A DNA stretch of 64,000 nt from NCBI RefSeq assembly GCF_965139615.1, contig NZ_CBCSIQ010000003.1, positions 62,001-126,000 of the forward strand, in the 5' to 3' direction. The translations under genes and the position numbers were made by a program. Under the pieces are notes generated by a model. That model worked only from the letters and a program-made list of their open reading frames with translations. It was not told where the DNA came from and did not search any database. Shown one piece after another: positions 26,473 to 34,174 of this stretch. Each line of letters starts with the position of its first letter. Within the stretch, counting starts at the first letter, position 1. The DNA is from Kerstersia similis (GTDB taxonomy: Bacteria > Pseudomonadota > Gammaproteobacteria > Burkholderiales > Burkholderiaceae_B).

Positions 26473-28134
26473 TCAGTGGTCGGACGCCTGGGCCGCGCCG
26501 ATACCGGTCTGGCTGCGTACGGTCAGCGCATCGAAAGCGGCCTGCTCGGACTTCGCACGCTTGCTGGTATCCAGCTTGGAGAACACCCAGATTGCAACGA
26601 AGGCCAGCGGAATCGACAGGATGCCGGGGTTGGGGAAGGGCGTGACCGGCTCGGCGAAGCCCAGCACATCCACCCACACCGTCTGGCTCAGAACAACCCA
26701 GCCAGCTGCCGTCACCAGCCCCAGGAAACCGCCGATCGTGGCGCCGCGCGTCGTGCAACCGCGCCAGGAGATCGACAGCACCAGCACCGGGAAGTTGGAA
26801 CTGGCCGCGATGGCAAAGGCCAGGCCCACCATGAATGCCACGTTCTGGTTCTCGAAGATGATGCCCAACAGGATCGCCAGCACACCCAGCACCACCGTGG
26901 AGATACGGGAGATGCGGAACTGATCGCGGTCGGACGCACGGCCCTTGGCAATCACGTTGGCATACAGGTCATGCGAGATCGCCGCAGCACCTGCCAGCGT
27001 CAGGCCAGCCACCACCGCCACGATGGTCGCGAAAGTCACCGCTGCCAGGAAGCCCAGCAACAAGCTGCCACCCACCGCATTGGCCAGGTGCACGGCCACC
27101 ATGTTGGTGCCGCCGATCAGGTTCTTGATGAGGTCGAAGCTGCCGTCCGGGCCAGTCTGGAAGAACTCGGGGTGACGCACCAGGAAAGCCACGGCACCAA
27201 AACCCAGGATGAAAGTCAGGATGTAGAAGTAGCCCATGAAGGTGCTGGCCCAGATCACTGACTTGCGGGCTTCCTTGGCATTGGCCACGGTGAAGAAACG
27301 CATCAGGATGTGCGGCAGGCCGGCCGTACCGAAAGCCAAGGCCAGGCCCAGCGACAGGGCATTGATGGGATTGCTGCTGACCGAGGAGCCCGGGGACATG
27401 AGCGCCAGGCCTGCCGGGTGAACACGCACCGCTTCCGCCACCATGGCGTTGGGATCCCAGCGGAAGGCTGCCAGCACCAGCACGGCCATCAGCGTCGCGC
27501 CGAACAGCATCAGCACGGCCTTGATGATCTGCACCCAGGTGGTGGCCGTCATGCCGCCGAAGGTCACGTAAATCATCATCAACGCGCCCACGATCAGAAT
27601 GGCGAACTTGTATTCCAGGCCAAAGAGCAACTGGATCAGCTTGCCCGCACCCACCATCTGCGCGATCAGGTAAAGCGCGATGATGATCAGCGAGGCGCTG
27701 GCCGCCAGGATGCGCATGGACTTCTGCTCCAGGCGGAACGAAGTCACATCGGCAAAGTTGTAGCGGCCCAGGTTGCGCAGACGCTCCGCAATCAGGAACA
27801 TCACTACCGGCCAGCCGAACAAGAAGCCGATGGCGTAGATCACGCCGTCGAACCCGCTGACATAAACCATGCCGATGATGCCCAGGAAGGACGCGGCGGA
27901 CAGATAGTCGCCAGCGATTGCCAGGCCATTCTGGAAGCCGGTGATGCCGCCGCCAGCCGTATAGAAATCAGACGTCGTCCGGGTACGGCGTGCCGCCCAG
28001 TAGGTAATGAACATGGTCGCGGCGATGAACGCCAGGAACATGACGATGGCCGAGGTATTGGCCTGGCCCTGTGCCGCCCAGGCGGGCGATGTGCAAGCCA
28101 GCGAAAGCAGTGTGGCAGTAAGCAGCTTCTTCAT
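26473..28134 (-). CDS. actP: Acetate/cation symporter
   Basis: A sodium:solute symporter of about 553 residues with 13 predicted helices and an N-terminal cleavable signal (cleavage near AWA-AQG), as in E. coli ActP. SSS landmarks include SDFYTAGGGITGFQNGLAIA, GDYLSAASFLG and AFGTAGLPHILMRFFTV. The start at 28134 is chosen because it overlaps the yjcH stop (ATGA) and gives the normal signal peptide; an upstream frame to 28227 is spurious. Imports acetate and other short carboxylates for Acs. Confidence 0.94.
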   Translation of the reverse strand: MKKLLTATLLSLACTSPAWAAQGQANTSAIVMFLAFIAATMFITYWAARRTRTTSDFYTAGGGITGFQNGLAIAGDYLSAASFLGIIGMVYVSGFDGVIYAIGFLFGWPVVMFLIAERLRNLGRYNFADVTSFRLEQKSMRILAASASLIIIALYLIAQMVGAGKLIQLLFGLEYKFAILIVGALMMIYVTFGGMTATTWVQIIKAVLMLFGATLMAVLVLAAFRWDPNAMVAEAVRVHPAGLALMSPGSSVSSNPINALSLGLALAFGTAGLPHILMRFFTVANAKEARKSVIWASTFMGYFYILTFILGFGAVAFLVRHPEFFQTGPDGSFDLIKNLIGGTNMVAVHLANAVGGSLLLGFLAAVTFATIVAVVAGLTLAGAAAISHDLYANVIAKGRASDRDQFRISRISTVVLGVLAILLGIIFENQNVAFMVGLAFAIAASSNFPVLVLSISWRGCTTRGATIGGFLGLVTAAGWVVLSQTVWVDVLGFAEPVTPFPNPGILSIPLAFVAIWVFSKLDTSKRAKSEQAAFDALTVRSQTGIGAAQASDH

Positions 28135-28442
28135 GACACATCCTTCACAATGGCTTCGATCAGCGGATCGAACACACGATTGGAAATGCTGACATACACA
28201 GCGATCAGCACCACGGCAAGCACGCACATCAACACACCGGACACCACGCCGATACTGAGCGTGTAGCCGGGCGCGATGGGCTGGCCGAACAACACCGGGT
28301 CAAATGCCAGCGTCAGCACAAAGCCTGCGTAAAGGATGAGAGTGATGATGAAGAAGGTCATGCTGATGCGACTACGTTTTCGCAGCAGCTCCTGATACTT
28401 CGGATGCCGCATTACGGCGGGTACAACGTCATTGGGTTGCAT
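28131..28442 (-). CDS. yjcH: DUF485 inner-membrane protein, ActP partner
   Basis: A small membrane protein of about 103 residues with two hydrophobic helices (FFIITLILYAGFVLTLAF and VVSGVLMCVLAVVLIAVYV), matching YjcH that precedes actP in many bacteria. I use the ATG at 28442 because AGGAGA lies eight bases ahead; the open frame extends 15 codons further without a ribosome site. It overlaps actP by four bases. Its role in acetate uptake is known only by association. Confidence 0.9.
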   Translation of the reverse strand: MQPNDVVPAVMRHPKYQELLRKRSRISMTFFIITLILYAGFVLTLAFDPVLFGQPIAPGYTLSIGVVSGVLMCVLAVVLIAVYVSISNRVFDPLIEAIVKDVS

Positions 28443-29128
28443 GTCGCCTGTCTCCTGTTTTTTTACTTGAGTCTCGGGATTTGCCATGCGCCCGTTCGGA
28501 CAACAGCACGCGCCGGGAATCCTCTGGTTGGCAATTTAGACCTCACTCAGCCAAGGGAACAGGCGACTTTGGTCGTACAGGAAAACCAGGGGTCATACAC
28601 GGCCCGCGCCGGAATATTGCAACGCAACATGACTCAATAATCAGGAAACAAGCGGCTATGCTGAAAAATCCAATCACAAAAGGTGCGTCCGCACCATTTA
28701 TTCCGCTGATTGATTTACATCAATTTTTACTAAATTCATAAGGGATTCCCCTCCCATGCTTCATCCGGCCGGCCCCCCCCTCGCATCCGGCCTCCGGGGT
28801 CATCCGCCCTCCCTTTGCCCCCGGCCACCGGGCAAACGCCGCTTTGCTGCGCCACCAAGCGAGCCATCCGCCCACCATCCGCCATATGGATGGGCTGACA
28901 GGGTTGCAATCTCATCACAGCCCGTTGCAATGACACTGCACCACCATGCCCAGGACTGGCGCCTGCGCCAAGAACTACTACAATCCCATACAGCCCTTCC
29001 CGCTATTGCATGCAACGGGGAGATTCTGCGCCCATCAACCGGGCGGAATGCAGTTACCCAGCCTCGCCTGAACCGGCACTCATGCCTCAGGCTGGCTGGT
29101 CGCAAAATCAACGGAAATCAAAGGCATT
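28443..29128. other. 686-bp non-coding region between yjcH and proQ
   Basis: The longest stretch without a supported gene. Features seen: an AT-rich core (28625-28745), a perfect FNR-type box (28710-28723), and a small GGTGCG/CGCACC inverted repeat (28682-28695). Two overlapping open frames in 28756-29139 and 28800-29111 have no ribosome site and no recognisable family and are not called. It should hold promoters for both the yjcH-actP operon and proQ. Confidence 0.5.
28710..28723. promoter_or_regulatory. FNR/ANR-type box
   Basis: TTGATTTACATCAA matches the FNR consensus TTGAT-N4-ATCAA at every position. It lies 268 bases from the yjcH start and 405 from proQ, and no -10 element is placed at the class II distance on either strand. 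It may serve a distal start site; acetate genes of E. coli are FNR-responsive. Confidence 0.5.
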
Positions 29129-29803
29129 ATGGGATTTGAACAACTTGCCGCGCTCAAGCGGGAGCTTGAGCTGGCTGCCAAGGCTCAGGCCGACGCCCAG
29201 CAACAGCAACGCCGCGGCCAGCGCAAGGCTCCTGCCCGTGGCCCGAAGACCGCCGCCAAAGGCGCTCGCCGTGACACCCCCCCGGCAGATCCGGTCGTTC
29301 TGGCCATTGCCCGTCTGCAACGGCAGTTCCCCAATGCCTTCCCGCGCAAGCCGGCCGACAAAATCCCGCTCAAGCTAGGCATTCACAATGATCTGTATGC
29401 CCAGTCCGAGGCCCTCAAGCTGAGCCAGGAAGAGCTGAAAGAAGCGGTCAAGACCTGGTGCCAGGGCAGCCGCTACTGGGCCTGCCTCACCGAAGGCGCC
29501 ACACGCGTGGATCTGAACGGCGACGCAGCAGGCACGGTGACGGCGCCCGAAGCCCAGCGCGCCCGCCAGCTGGCATGGCGCCAGCGCAACGAAGCCCGCA
29601 AGGCAGCTGCTGCTGCCCGCAAACCGGCGGAAACGTCTGATGCCGCTGATGCTGCCGCCACGGCTGCGCCGGAACAGGCGCCTGCCCACCCGGCTGACGC
29701 CAGCCCGGTCTCCGGCCAGGATGCCCTGCCTGCCGCAACGGCCCAGGTGGAATCGCAACCGGCCTCCATCAGCAGCGCCGCCACTCCCGAGACGGCACAG
29801 TAA
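29129..29803 (+). CDS. proQ: ProQ/FinO-family RNA chaperone
   Basis: A 224-residue basic protein. The central ProQ/FinO domain (about residues 57-150) contains LQRQFPNAFP, PLKLGIHNDL, the conserved helix ending in W, and SRYWACLTEGATRVDLNGD. It is flanked by a Lys/Arg/Ala-rich N-terminal arm (residues 18-52) and an Ala/Pro-rich tail, both likely disordered and used in RNA contact. Such proteins bind structured small RNAs and mRNA 3' ends. Monocistronic. Confidence 0.9.
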   Translation: MGFEQLAALKRELELAAKAQADAQQQQRRGQRKAPARGPKTAAKGARRDTPPADPVVLAIARLQRQFPNAFPRKPADKIPLKLGIHNDLYAQSEALKLSQEELKEAVKTWCQGSRYWACLTEGATRVDLNGDAAGTVTAPEAQRARQLAWRQRNEARKAAAAARKPAETSDAADAAATAAPEQAPAHPADASPVSGQDALPAATAQVESQPASISSAATPETAQ

Positions 29804-29873
29804 TACACGACACCGTCGTTCCAGCCGGGCCTGTAGTGGCGCTGCCGCTACAGACCCGCCTCGTTGCCGCCTG

Positions 29874-31310
29874 TCAGGCAGCCGGTGCAGCGCCGCTTTG
29901 CATCGTAAAGACAAACACATTGCGCCCCTGTTCCCGCCGGATACTGGCGCTGCCGCCATGCATGCGCGCCACTGCCGCCACAATGGACAGACCCAGCCCA
30001 TGATGCATATCGCTTTGCGTACGTGAGCTGTCTGCCCGATAGAAACGCTCGAACAGGCGCGCCTCTATGTCCGGCGCAATGGGCGCCCCCACATTCGCCA
30101 CGGCCGCCGTCACTTCCCCCCCCTGCTGGCCCAGCATCACTTCCACGCAACTGCCAGGCTCCGCATGGCGCGCTGCGTTTTGCAGCAGATTGCCCAGGGC
30201 GCGATGGAACAGCCGGCGATCTATCGACGCATGCGCATCGCCGCTTACCTGAACATGGACGGCATGATCCGCAAACACGGGCTCCAGATATTCCACGGTT
30301 TTCCAGGCCTCTTCACGCAGCGACACATCAGTGAGATCCGCAGCGCGCTGGCCGCTGCCCGCACATGACAAGAACAACATGTCATTGACGATACCGGTCA
30401 GCCGCTCGATCTCCTCGATATTCGAGCCCAGCAGGTTTTCCAGTTCTTCCACACTGCGACGCTGCGCCAGCATGACCTGGGTCTGCCCCATCAGGTTGCC
30501 CAGCGGCGTGCGCAACTCATGCGCCACATTGGCATTGAAGGCCTCCAGTTGCTGCCAGGCCGCTTCCTGCCGCGCCAGCGCGCCGTTGAAGGCCGTCGCC
30601 AGCTCGCACAGCTCGGCAGGCAGCGCCGGCACATCCAGGCGCTGGCTGAAATTTCCTACCGGCAATTGCCGGGCCTGCGCGCTCAGGCGCCGCAACGGTG
30701 CCAGGCCGAAGCGGGCGATGCCGTAGGCCAGCAAGGCGATGAGCAGGACACCGGCCAGATACGTCACCACCATGCGCTGACGGAATTTACCCAGCGTCTG
30801 GAAATACGGCGTGCAATCCGACACCGTCACGAAACGTATCGCCGGCCGTTCGCCATGCGCGGGAATGAAACGGGTGAAGATCACCCATGCCCTGCCGCCC
30901 GTGAGATTGGGAATGACGGAAATGCCCTCCGGCTTGCCCAACCATTCAGGCCGGGCCGGGCCGGAACCGAAGGTATAGGCCGGGTTGTCGCCCAGCACCC
31001 AATAACGCGTGCGTGAATCCCGCCCGCCCAGGTCTTCCAGCTTGCGGCGTACCGTGGCCCATTGTTCCGGCGTACCACTGGCGGCCAAGAGCGGATCCAG
31101 CAAGGAATGGCGAAACTCCAGCTCGCCGCTGATCTGCTCCAGCAAGGTGCGTTCCAGATAGCGATACAGCCAGACGCCGCTGGCGGCAAACACCAGCGTG
31201 CCCAGCAGAATGAACATGCACACCAGCCTGCGCGTAATGGACGAGCGGTGCCGTGCACGTGCCCGCGCAGCAGCATGAGCGGCCCCGGCGGCAGAAGCGT
31301 CCGTGCTCAT
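29874..31310 (-). CDS. Sensor histidine kinase (heavy-metal / QseC-like class)
   Basis: A 478-residue membrane kinase with helices near 26-48 and 190-212 bracketing a periplasmic sensor of about 140 residues, then HAMP (RFGLAPLRRLSAQARQLPVG), the phospho-acceptor H264 (NVAHELRTPLG), and an ATPase domain with NLLQNAARHA and HGLGLSIV. The domain order and the sensor length fit CusS/IrlS-type kinases. Its start overlaps the response regulator stop by four bases. The signal is unknown; the adjacent divergent cytochrome b561/YceI genes hint at a redox or oxidative cue, by inference only. Confidence 0.88.
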   Translation of the reverse strand: MSTDASAAGAAHAAARARARHRSSITRRLVCMFILLGTLVFAASGVWLYRYLERTLLEQISGELEFRHSLLDPLLAASGTPEQWATVRRKLEDLGGRDSRTRYWVLGDNPAYTFGSGPARPEWLGKPEGISVIPNLTGGRAWVIFTRFIPAHGERPAIRFVTVSDCTPYFQTLGKFRQRMVVTYLAGVLLIALLAYGIARFGLAPLRRLSAQARQLPVGNFSQRLDVPALPAELCELATAFNGALARQEAAWQQLEAFNANVAHELRTPLGNLMGQTQVMLAQRRSVEELENLLGSNIEEIERLTGIVNDMLFLSCAGSGQRAADLTDVSLREEAWKTVEYLEPVFADHAVHVQVSGDAHASIDRRLFHRALGNLLQNAARHAEPGSCVEVMLGQQGGEVTAAVANVGAPIAPDIEARLFERFYRADSSRTQSDMHHGLGLSIVAAVARMHGGSASIRREQGRNVFVFTMQSGAAPAA

Positions 31311-32020
31311 GCCGCCGGCCCTCCATCCTGGCCATTGCGCTCGTCACGCTCCTCCAGCACATAGCCCATGCCACGCACGGTATGCAGCAGCCGGGTCTCA
31401 AACGGCGCATCCACCTTGGCGCGCAGCCGCTTTACCGCCACTTCCACCACATTGGCATCGCTATCGAAATTCATATCCCAGACCTGCTCCGCAATCATCA
31501 GCTTGGACATGACCTCGCCTTCGTGGCGCGCCAGCAAACTCAGCAGGGCGAACTCCTTGGCCGTCAGGTCCAGCCGCTGGCCTGCCCGCGTCACCTTCCG
31601 CGCCAGCAGGTCCATATGCAGATCCCCGATCTGCAGGCTGGTCACATCCTGCTGCGCCTCGCCGCCCCGGCGGCGCGCCAGCGCTTGCACGCGCGCCACC
31701 AGCTCGGTGAAGGAAAACGGTTTGGGCAGGTAATCATCCGCCCCCTGGCGCAGGCCGCGCACCCGGTCATTCACATCGCCACGCGCCGACAGCATCAGCA
31801 CCGGCGTGCACTTGCGCTGGCGCAGACCTGCCAGCACCTGGAAGCCGTCCTGCAAGGGCAGCATGACATCCAGCACCACAACGTCGTAATCCTGCTCCAG
31901 CGCGCAATGCAGGCCATCGACGCCATTGCTGGCCATATCGACGGTATAGCCCTGCTCCGTCAAACCGCGGTACAAGTAGGACGCCGTCTTTTCCTCGTCT
32001 TCGACAATCAGCAAACGCAC
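31307..32020 (-). CDS. OmpR-family response regulator
   Basis: A 237-residue regulator: receiver with D51 (VVVLDVMLPL) and K in YLPKPF, then a winged-helix DNA-binding domain with LTAKEFALLSLLARHEGEVM and NVVEVAVKRLRAKVD. I place the start at the GTG at 32020, eight bases after AGGGAGA; the open frame to 32095 adds residues unlike the family. Overlaps the kinase gene by four bases. It likely binds the perfect palindrome at 32111-32146 ahead of the divergent cytochrome gene. Confidence 0.9.
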   Translation of the reverse strand: MRLLIVEDEEKTASYLYRGLTEQGYTVDMASNGVDGLHCALEQDYDVVVLDVMLPLQDGFQVLAGLRQRKCTPVLMLSARGDVNDRVRGLRQGADDYLPKPFSFTELVARVQALARRRGGEAQQDVTSLQIGDLHMDLLARKVTRAGQRLDLTAKEFALLSLLARHEGEVMSKLMIAEQVWDMNFDSDANVVEVAVKRLRAKVDAPFETRLLHTVRGMGYVLEERDERNGQDGGPAA

Positions 32021-32110
32021 GCTTTCATTCTCCCTGGCGGCCGCCTGGATTCCTGGCCCCGGCAACCCTTGTTCTGCGTCAAAACTACCATGCAACAGCC
32101 GTCAAGCCGC

Positions 32111-32146
32111 TGACCGCTGGCTGACAAAAATGTCAGCCAGCGGTCA
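32111..32146. promoter_or_regulatory. 36-bp perfect inverted repeat between the two-component genes and cybB
   Basis: TGACCGCTGGCTGACA (32111-32126), four A residues, then TGTCAGCCAGCGGTCA (32131-32146): 16-bp arms with no mismatch. It lies 91 bases before the regulator GTG and 76 before the cytochrome ATG. A further half-match, GGTCAGAGCCAGC, follows from 32153. No T-run follows on either strand, so an operator fits better than a terminator. Confidence 0.65.
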
Positions 32147-32221
32147 TCTTCAGGTCAGAGCCAGCTGCTTAAGATGTTGCTCATCCCAAGTTTCACGGCC
32201 TCTTGATCGCCCTACCCGACG

Positions 32222-32797
32222 ATGCCCCATTCCCGCGACGAGCAATACGCCCCATTTGCCAAACTGTTGCACTGGCTGATCGCCCTGCTGATGCCCGGCA
32301 TTCTAGCGCTGGGCTTCTATATGCAAGGCCTGCCCTTCTCGCCCGGCAAGCTGGAACTCTACTCCTGGCATAAATGGCTGGGGGTCACGGTATTCCTGCT
32401 GGCCCTGGTACGCATCGGCTACCGCCTGGGCCATCCGCCCCCCGCGCTGCCAGCGCACATGAACCGCCTGGAACGCCTCGCCGCGCATGGCGGCCATCTC
32501 GCACTGTACGCCTTGATGCTGGCGATTCCGCTGTCAGGCTGGCTGATGAGCTCGGCCAAAGGCGTACAGACCGTCTGGTTCGGCGTTTTGCCACTGCCTG
32601 ACCTGCTGGCGCGCGACCGCGTCCTGGGCGACACCCTGGCGCAAGTCCACGTTTTGCTGAATTTCGCTTTTCTAGGCATGCTGCTGCTGCATACCCTGGC
32701 AGCCTTGAAACACCAATTTATCGACAAGGACGGCCTGCTGGCGCGCATGTTGCCGCGCTGCGCCTGTGCCGCCGGAAAAAGGAGCTCCCAAGCATGA
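32222..32797 (+). CDS. Cytochrome b561 (CybB-type)
   Basis: A 191-residue four-helix membrane di-heme cytochrome. Candidate heme ligands are H17 (LLHW), H50 (YSWHKW), a histidine in QVHVLLNF and one in LLLLHTLAAL or LKHQ. Members oxidise membrane quinol, for example with superoxide as oxidant. Its stop overlaps the yceI start by four bases; the cytochrome b561-YceI pair is widespread. Divergent from the two-component operon. Confidence 0.9.
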   Translation: MPHSRDEQYAPFAKLLHWLIALLMPGILALGFYMQGLPFSPGKLELYSWHKWLGVTVFLLALVRIGYRLGHPPPALPAHMNRLERLAAHGGHLALYALMLAIPLSGWLMSSAKGVQTVWFGVLPLPDLLARDRVLGDTLAQVHVLLNFAFLGMLLLHTLAALKHQFIDKDGLLARMLPRCACAAGKRSSQA

Positions 32798-33351
32798 AAA
32801 CGCTGATCGCCGCGGCCATTGCCGCCTTGCTGCCCTGGCACGCCATGGCAGCGTCCTACCAGGATGTCGATACCGGCAACAGCCGGATCCGCTTCCATTA
32901 CTCGCAGATGGGCGTTGCCATGGACGGCGACTTTCCGCGCTTCGCCGGCAAGCTCAATTTCGACCCGGCCCAACCCGAACAAGGCAGCGCCTCGGTCGAA
33001 GTATTCCTCGACAGCGTGGATACCGGCACCGATGAAGGCAATGACGAGGTTCGCACCGAATCCTGGCTGGATGTGGGCGGCCATCCGGTCGCCAGCTTCA
33101 CCACCACCTCGATCAAGGCCGTCGGCGACGGCAGTTATGAAGCCAGCGGCACCTTGAATATCAAGGGCCAAAGCCGGCCGGTCACCATTCCCGCCCGCTT
33201 CACGGAAAAAGACGGCCTGGGAATTTTCGAAGGCCGCTTCGACATCACCCGCGGCGACTACGACATCGGTACAGGCCCCTGGGCCGCCACGGATATCGTG
33301 GCCGGCCAGGTCGGCATTTCCTTCACCCTGAGTGCCCGCCCCGCCCCCTGA
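32794..33351 (+). CDS. YceI-family periplasmic protein
   Basis: A 185-residue protein with a Sec signal peptide (cleavage near AMA-ASY, residue 19) and the YceI lipocalin-like barrel: NSRIRFHYSQMGV, FPRFAGKLNFD, ESWLDVGGHPVASF and LNIKGQSRPVTIP. The family binds polyisoprenoid or amide lipids. Translationally coupled to the cytochrome b561 gene, so probably acts with it near the quinone pool. Confidence 0.9.
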   Translation: MKTLIAAAIAALLPWHAMAASYQDVDTGNSRIRFHYSQMGVAMDGDFPRFAGKLNFDPAQPEQGSASVEVFLDSVDTGTDEGNDEVRTESWLDVGGHPVASFTTTSIKAVGDGSYEASGTLNIKGQSRPVTIPARFTEKDGLGIFEGRFDITRGDYDIGTGPWAATDIVAGQVGISFTLSARPAP

Positions 33352-33478
33352 CGCCACAGTCGGCCTTCACCACAGCATTTCTGCCGCCCCCGACACCCTC
33401 ACCAGACAAGGGGCGGCCTCCCGTTCCATCCCTGAATCGGCGCCCGCCGCTTCCTCATCATTCACCACGGAGCCATCC

Positions 33479-34066
33479 ATGAACTTTTCCCGCATCAGTA
33501 CCCGCCTCGGCCTGGCCGCAGCCCTGAGCCTGGGCGCTGCGCTGCCCGCTTTCGCCGCCCCGGTCACCTATGTGCTTGACGGCTCCCACACGGCGGTCAG
33601 CTTTTCCTATCGCCACGTTGGCCTGAGCACCCAGACCAGCCGGTTCAACAACGCTACCGGCACCATCGTGCTCGATACCGCCGCCAAGACCGGCAAGGTG
33701 GACGTCACCGTGGACACCCGCTCGGTGAACACCGGCCTGGAAAGCTTCAACGGCCATATCCAGGCCAAGGATTTCCTGGATACCGCCGCCTACCCGACGG
33801 CCACCTTCGTTTCCGATAAGGTCGTGTTCGAAGGCGATCGGCCCGTGTCCATCGAAGGCAAGCTGACCATCAAGGGCATCACCAAGGACGTCACCGTCGC
33901 CATCGACGACTTCGTGCTGGCGGATCATCCGATGGCGAAGAAACCCGCACTGGGCGCCGCCGGCAGCGTGCAACTGACGCGCTCGGAATTCAATATGGGC
34001 AAGTTCGCACCGGTCAACAGCGACGCAGTGACGCTGCGCGTGACCCTGGAAGCCATCCAGCAATAA
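33479..34066 (+). CDS. Second YceI-family periplasmic protein
   Basis: A 195-residue paralogue of the preceding protein, with signal peptide ending near AFA-APV (residue 27). Motifs: SHTAVSFSYRHVGLS, RFNNATGTIVLD, KDFLDTAAYPTATF and LTIKGITKDVTV. The start at 33479 has GGAG upstream; the open frame from 33332 overlaps the previous gene. Probably in the same operon; the two differ enough to have distinct ligands. Confidence 0.9.
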   Translation: MNFSRISTRLGLAAALSLGAALPAFAAPVTYVLDGSHTAVSFSYRHVGLSTQTSRFNNATGTIVLDTAAKTGKVDVTVDTRSVNTGLESFNGHIQAKDFLDTAAYPTATFVSDKVVFEGDRPVSIEGKLTIKGITKDVTVAIDDFVLADHPMAKKPALGAAGSVQLTRSEFNMGKFAPVNSDAVTLRVTLEAIQQ

Positions 34067-34074
34067 GCCGGGCC

Positions 34075-34103
34075 AGGGCGGCGGCCATCACCGCAGCCGC
34101 CCT
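34075..34103 (+). terminator. Hairpin after the second yceI gene
   Basis: AGGGCGGC (34075-34082) pairs with GCCGCCCT (34096-34103), eight bases after the stop codon. No T-run follows; weak support as a terminator. Confidence 0.35.
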
Positions 34104-34174
34104 GCGTCACGCGCCCTGCACCACGATTACCCAAGCGGTATGATGCCGGACCTTACCGGTATGCAACCGCTTTT

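Noticed and set aside
28682..28695. GGTGCG/CGCACC hairpin followed by TTTT on the minus strand as a terminator
   Set aside because: The stem is only six bases with a two-base loop and no gene ends before it on that strand.
28756..29139. 127-codon open frame in the yjcH-proQ gap
   Set aside because: Pro/His/Arg-rich product without ribosome site or similarity; overlapping frames occur on the other strand.
32111..32146. Palindrome before cybB as a Rho-independent terminator
   Set aside because: It is between divergent gene starts, and no T-tract follows the stem on either strand.
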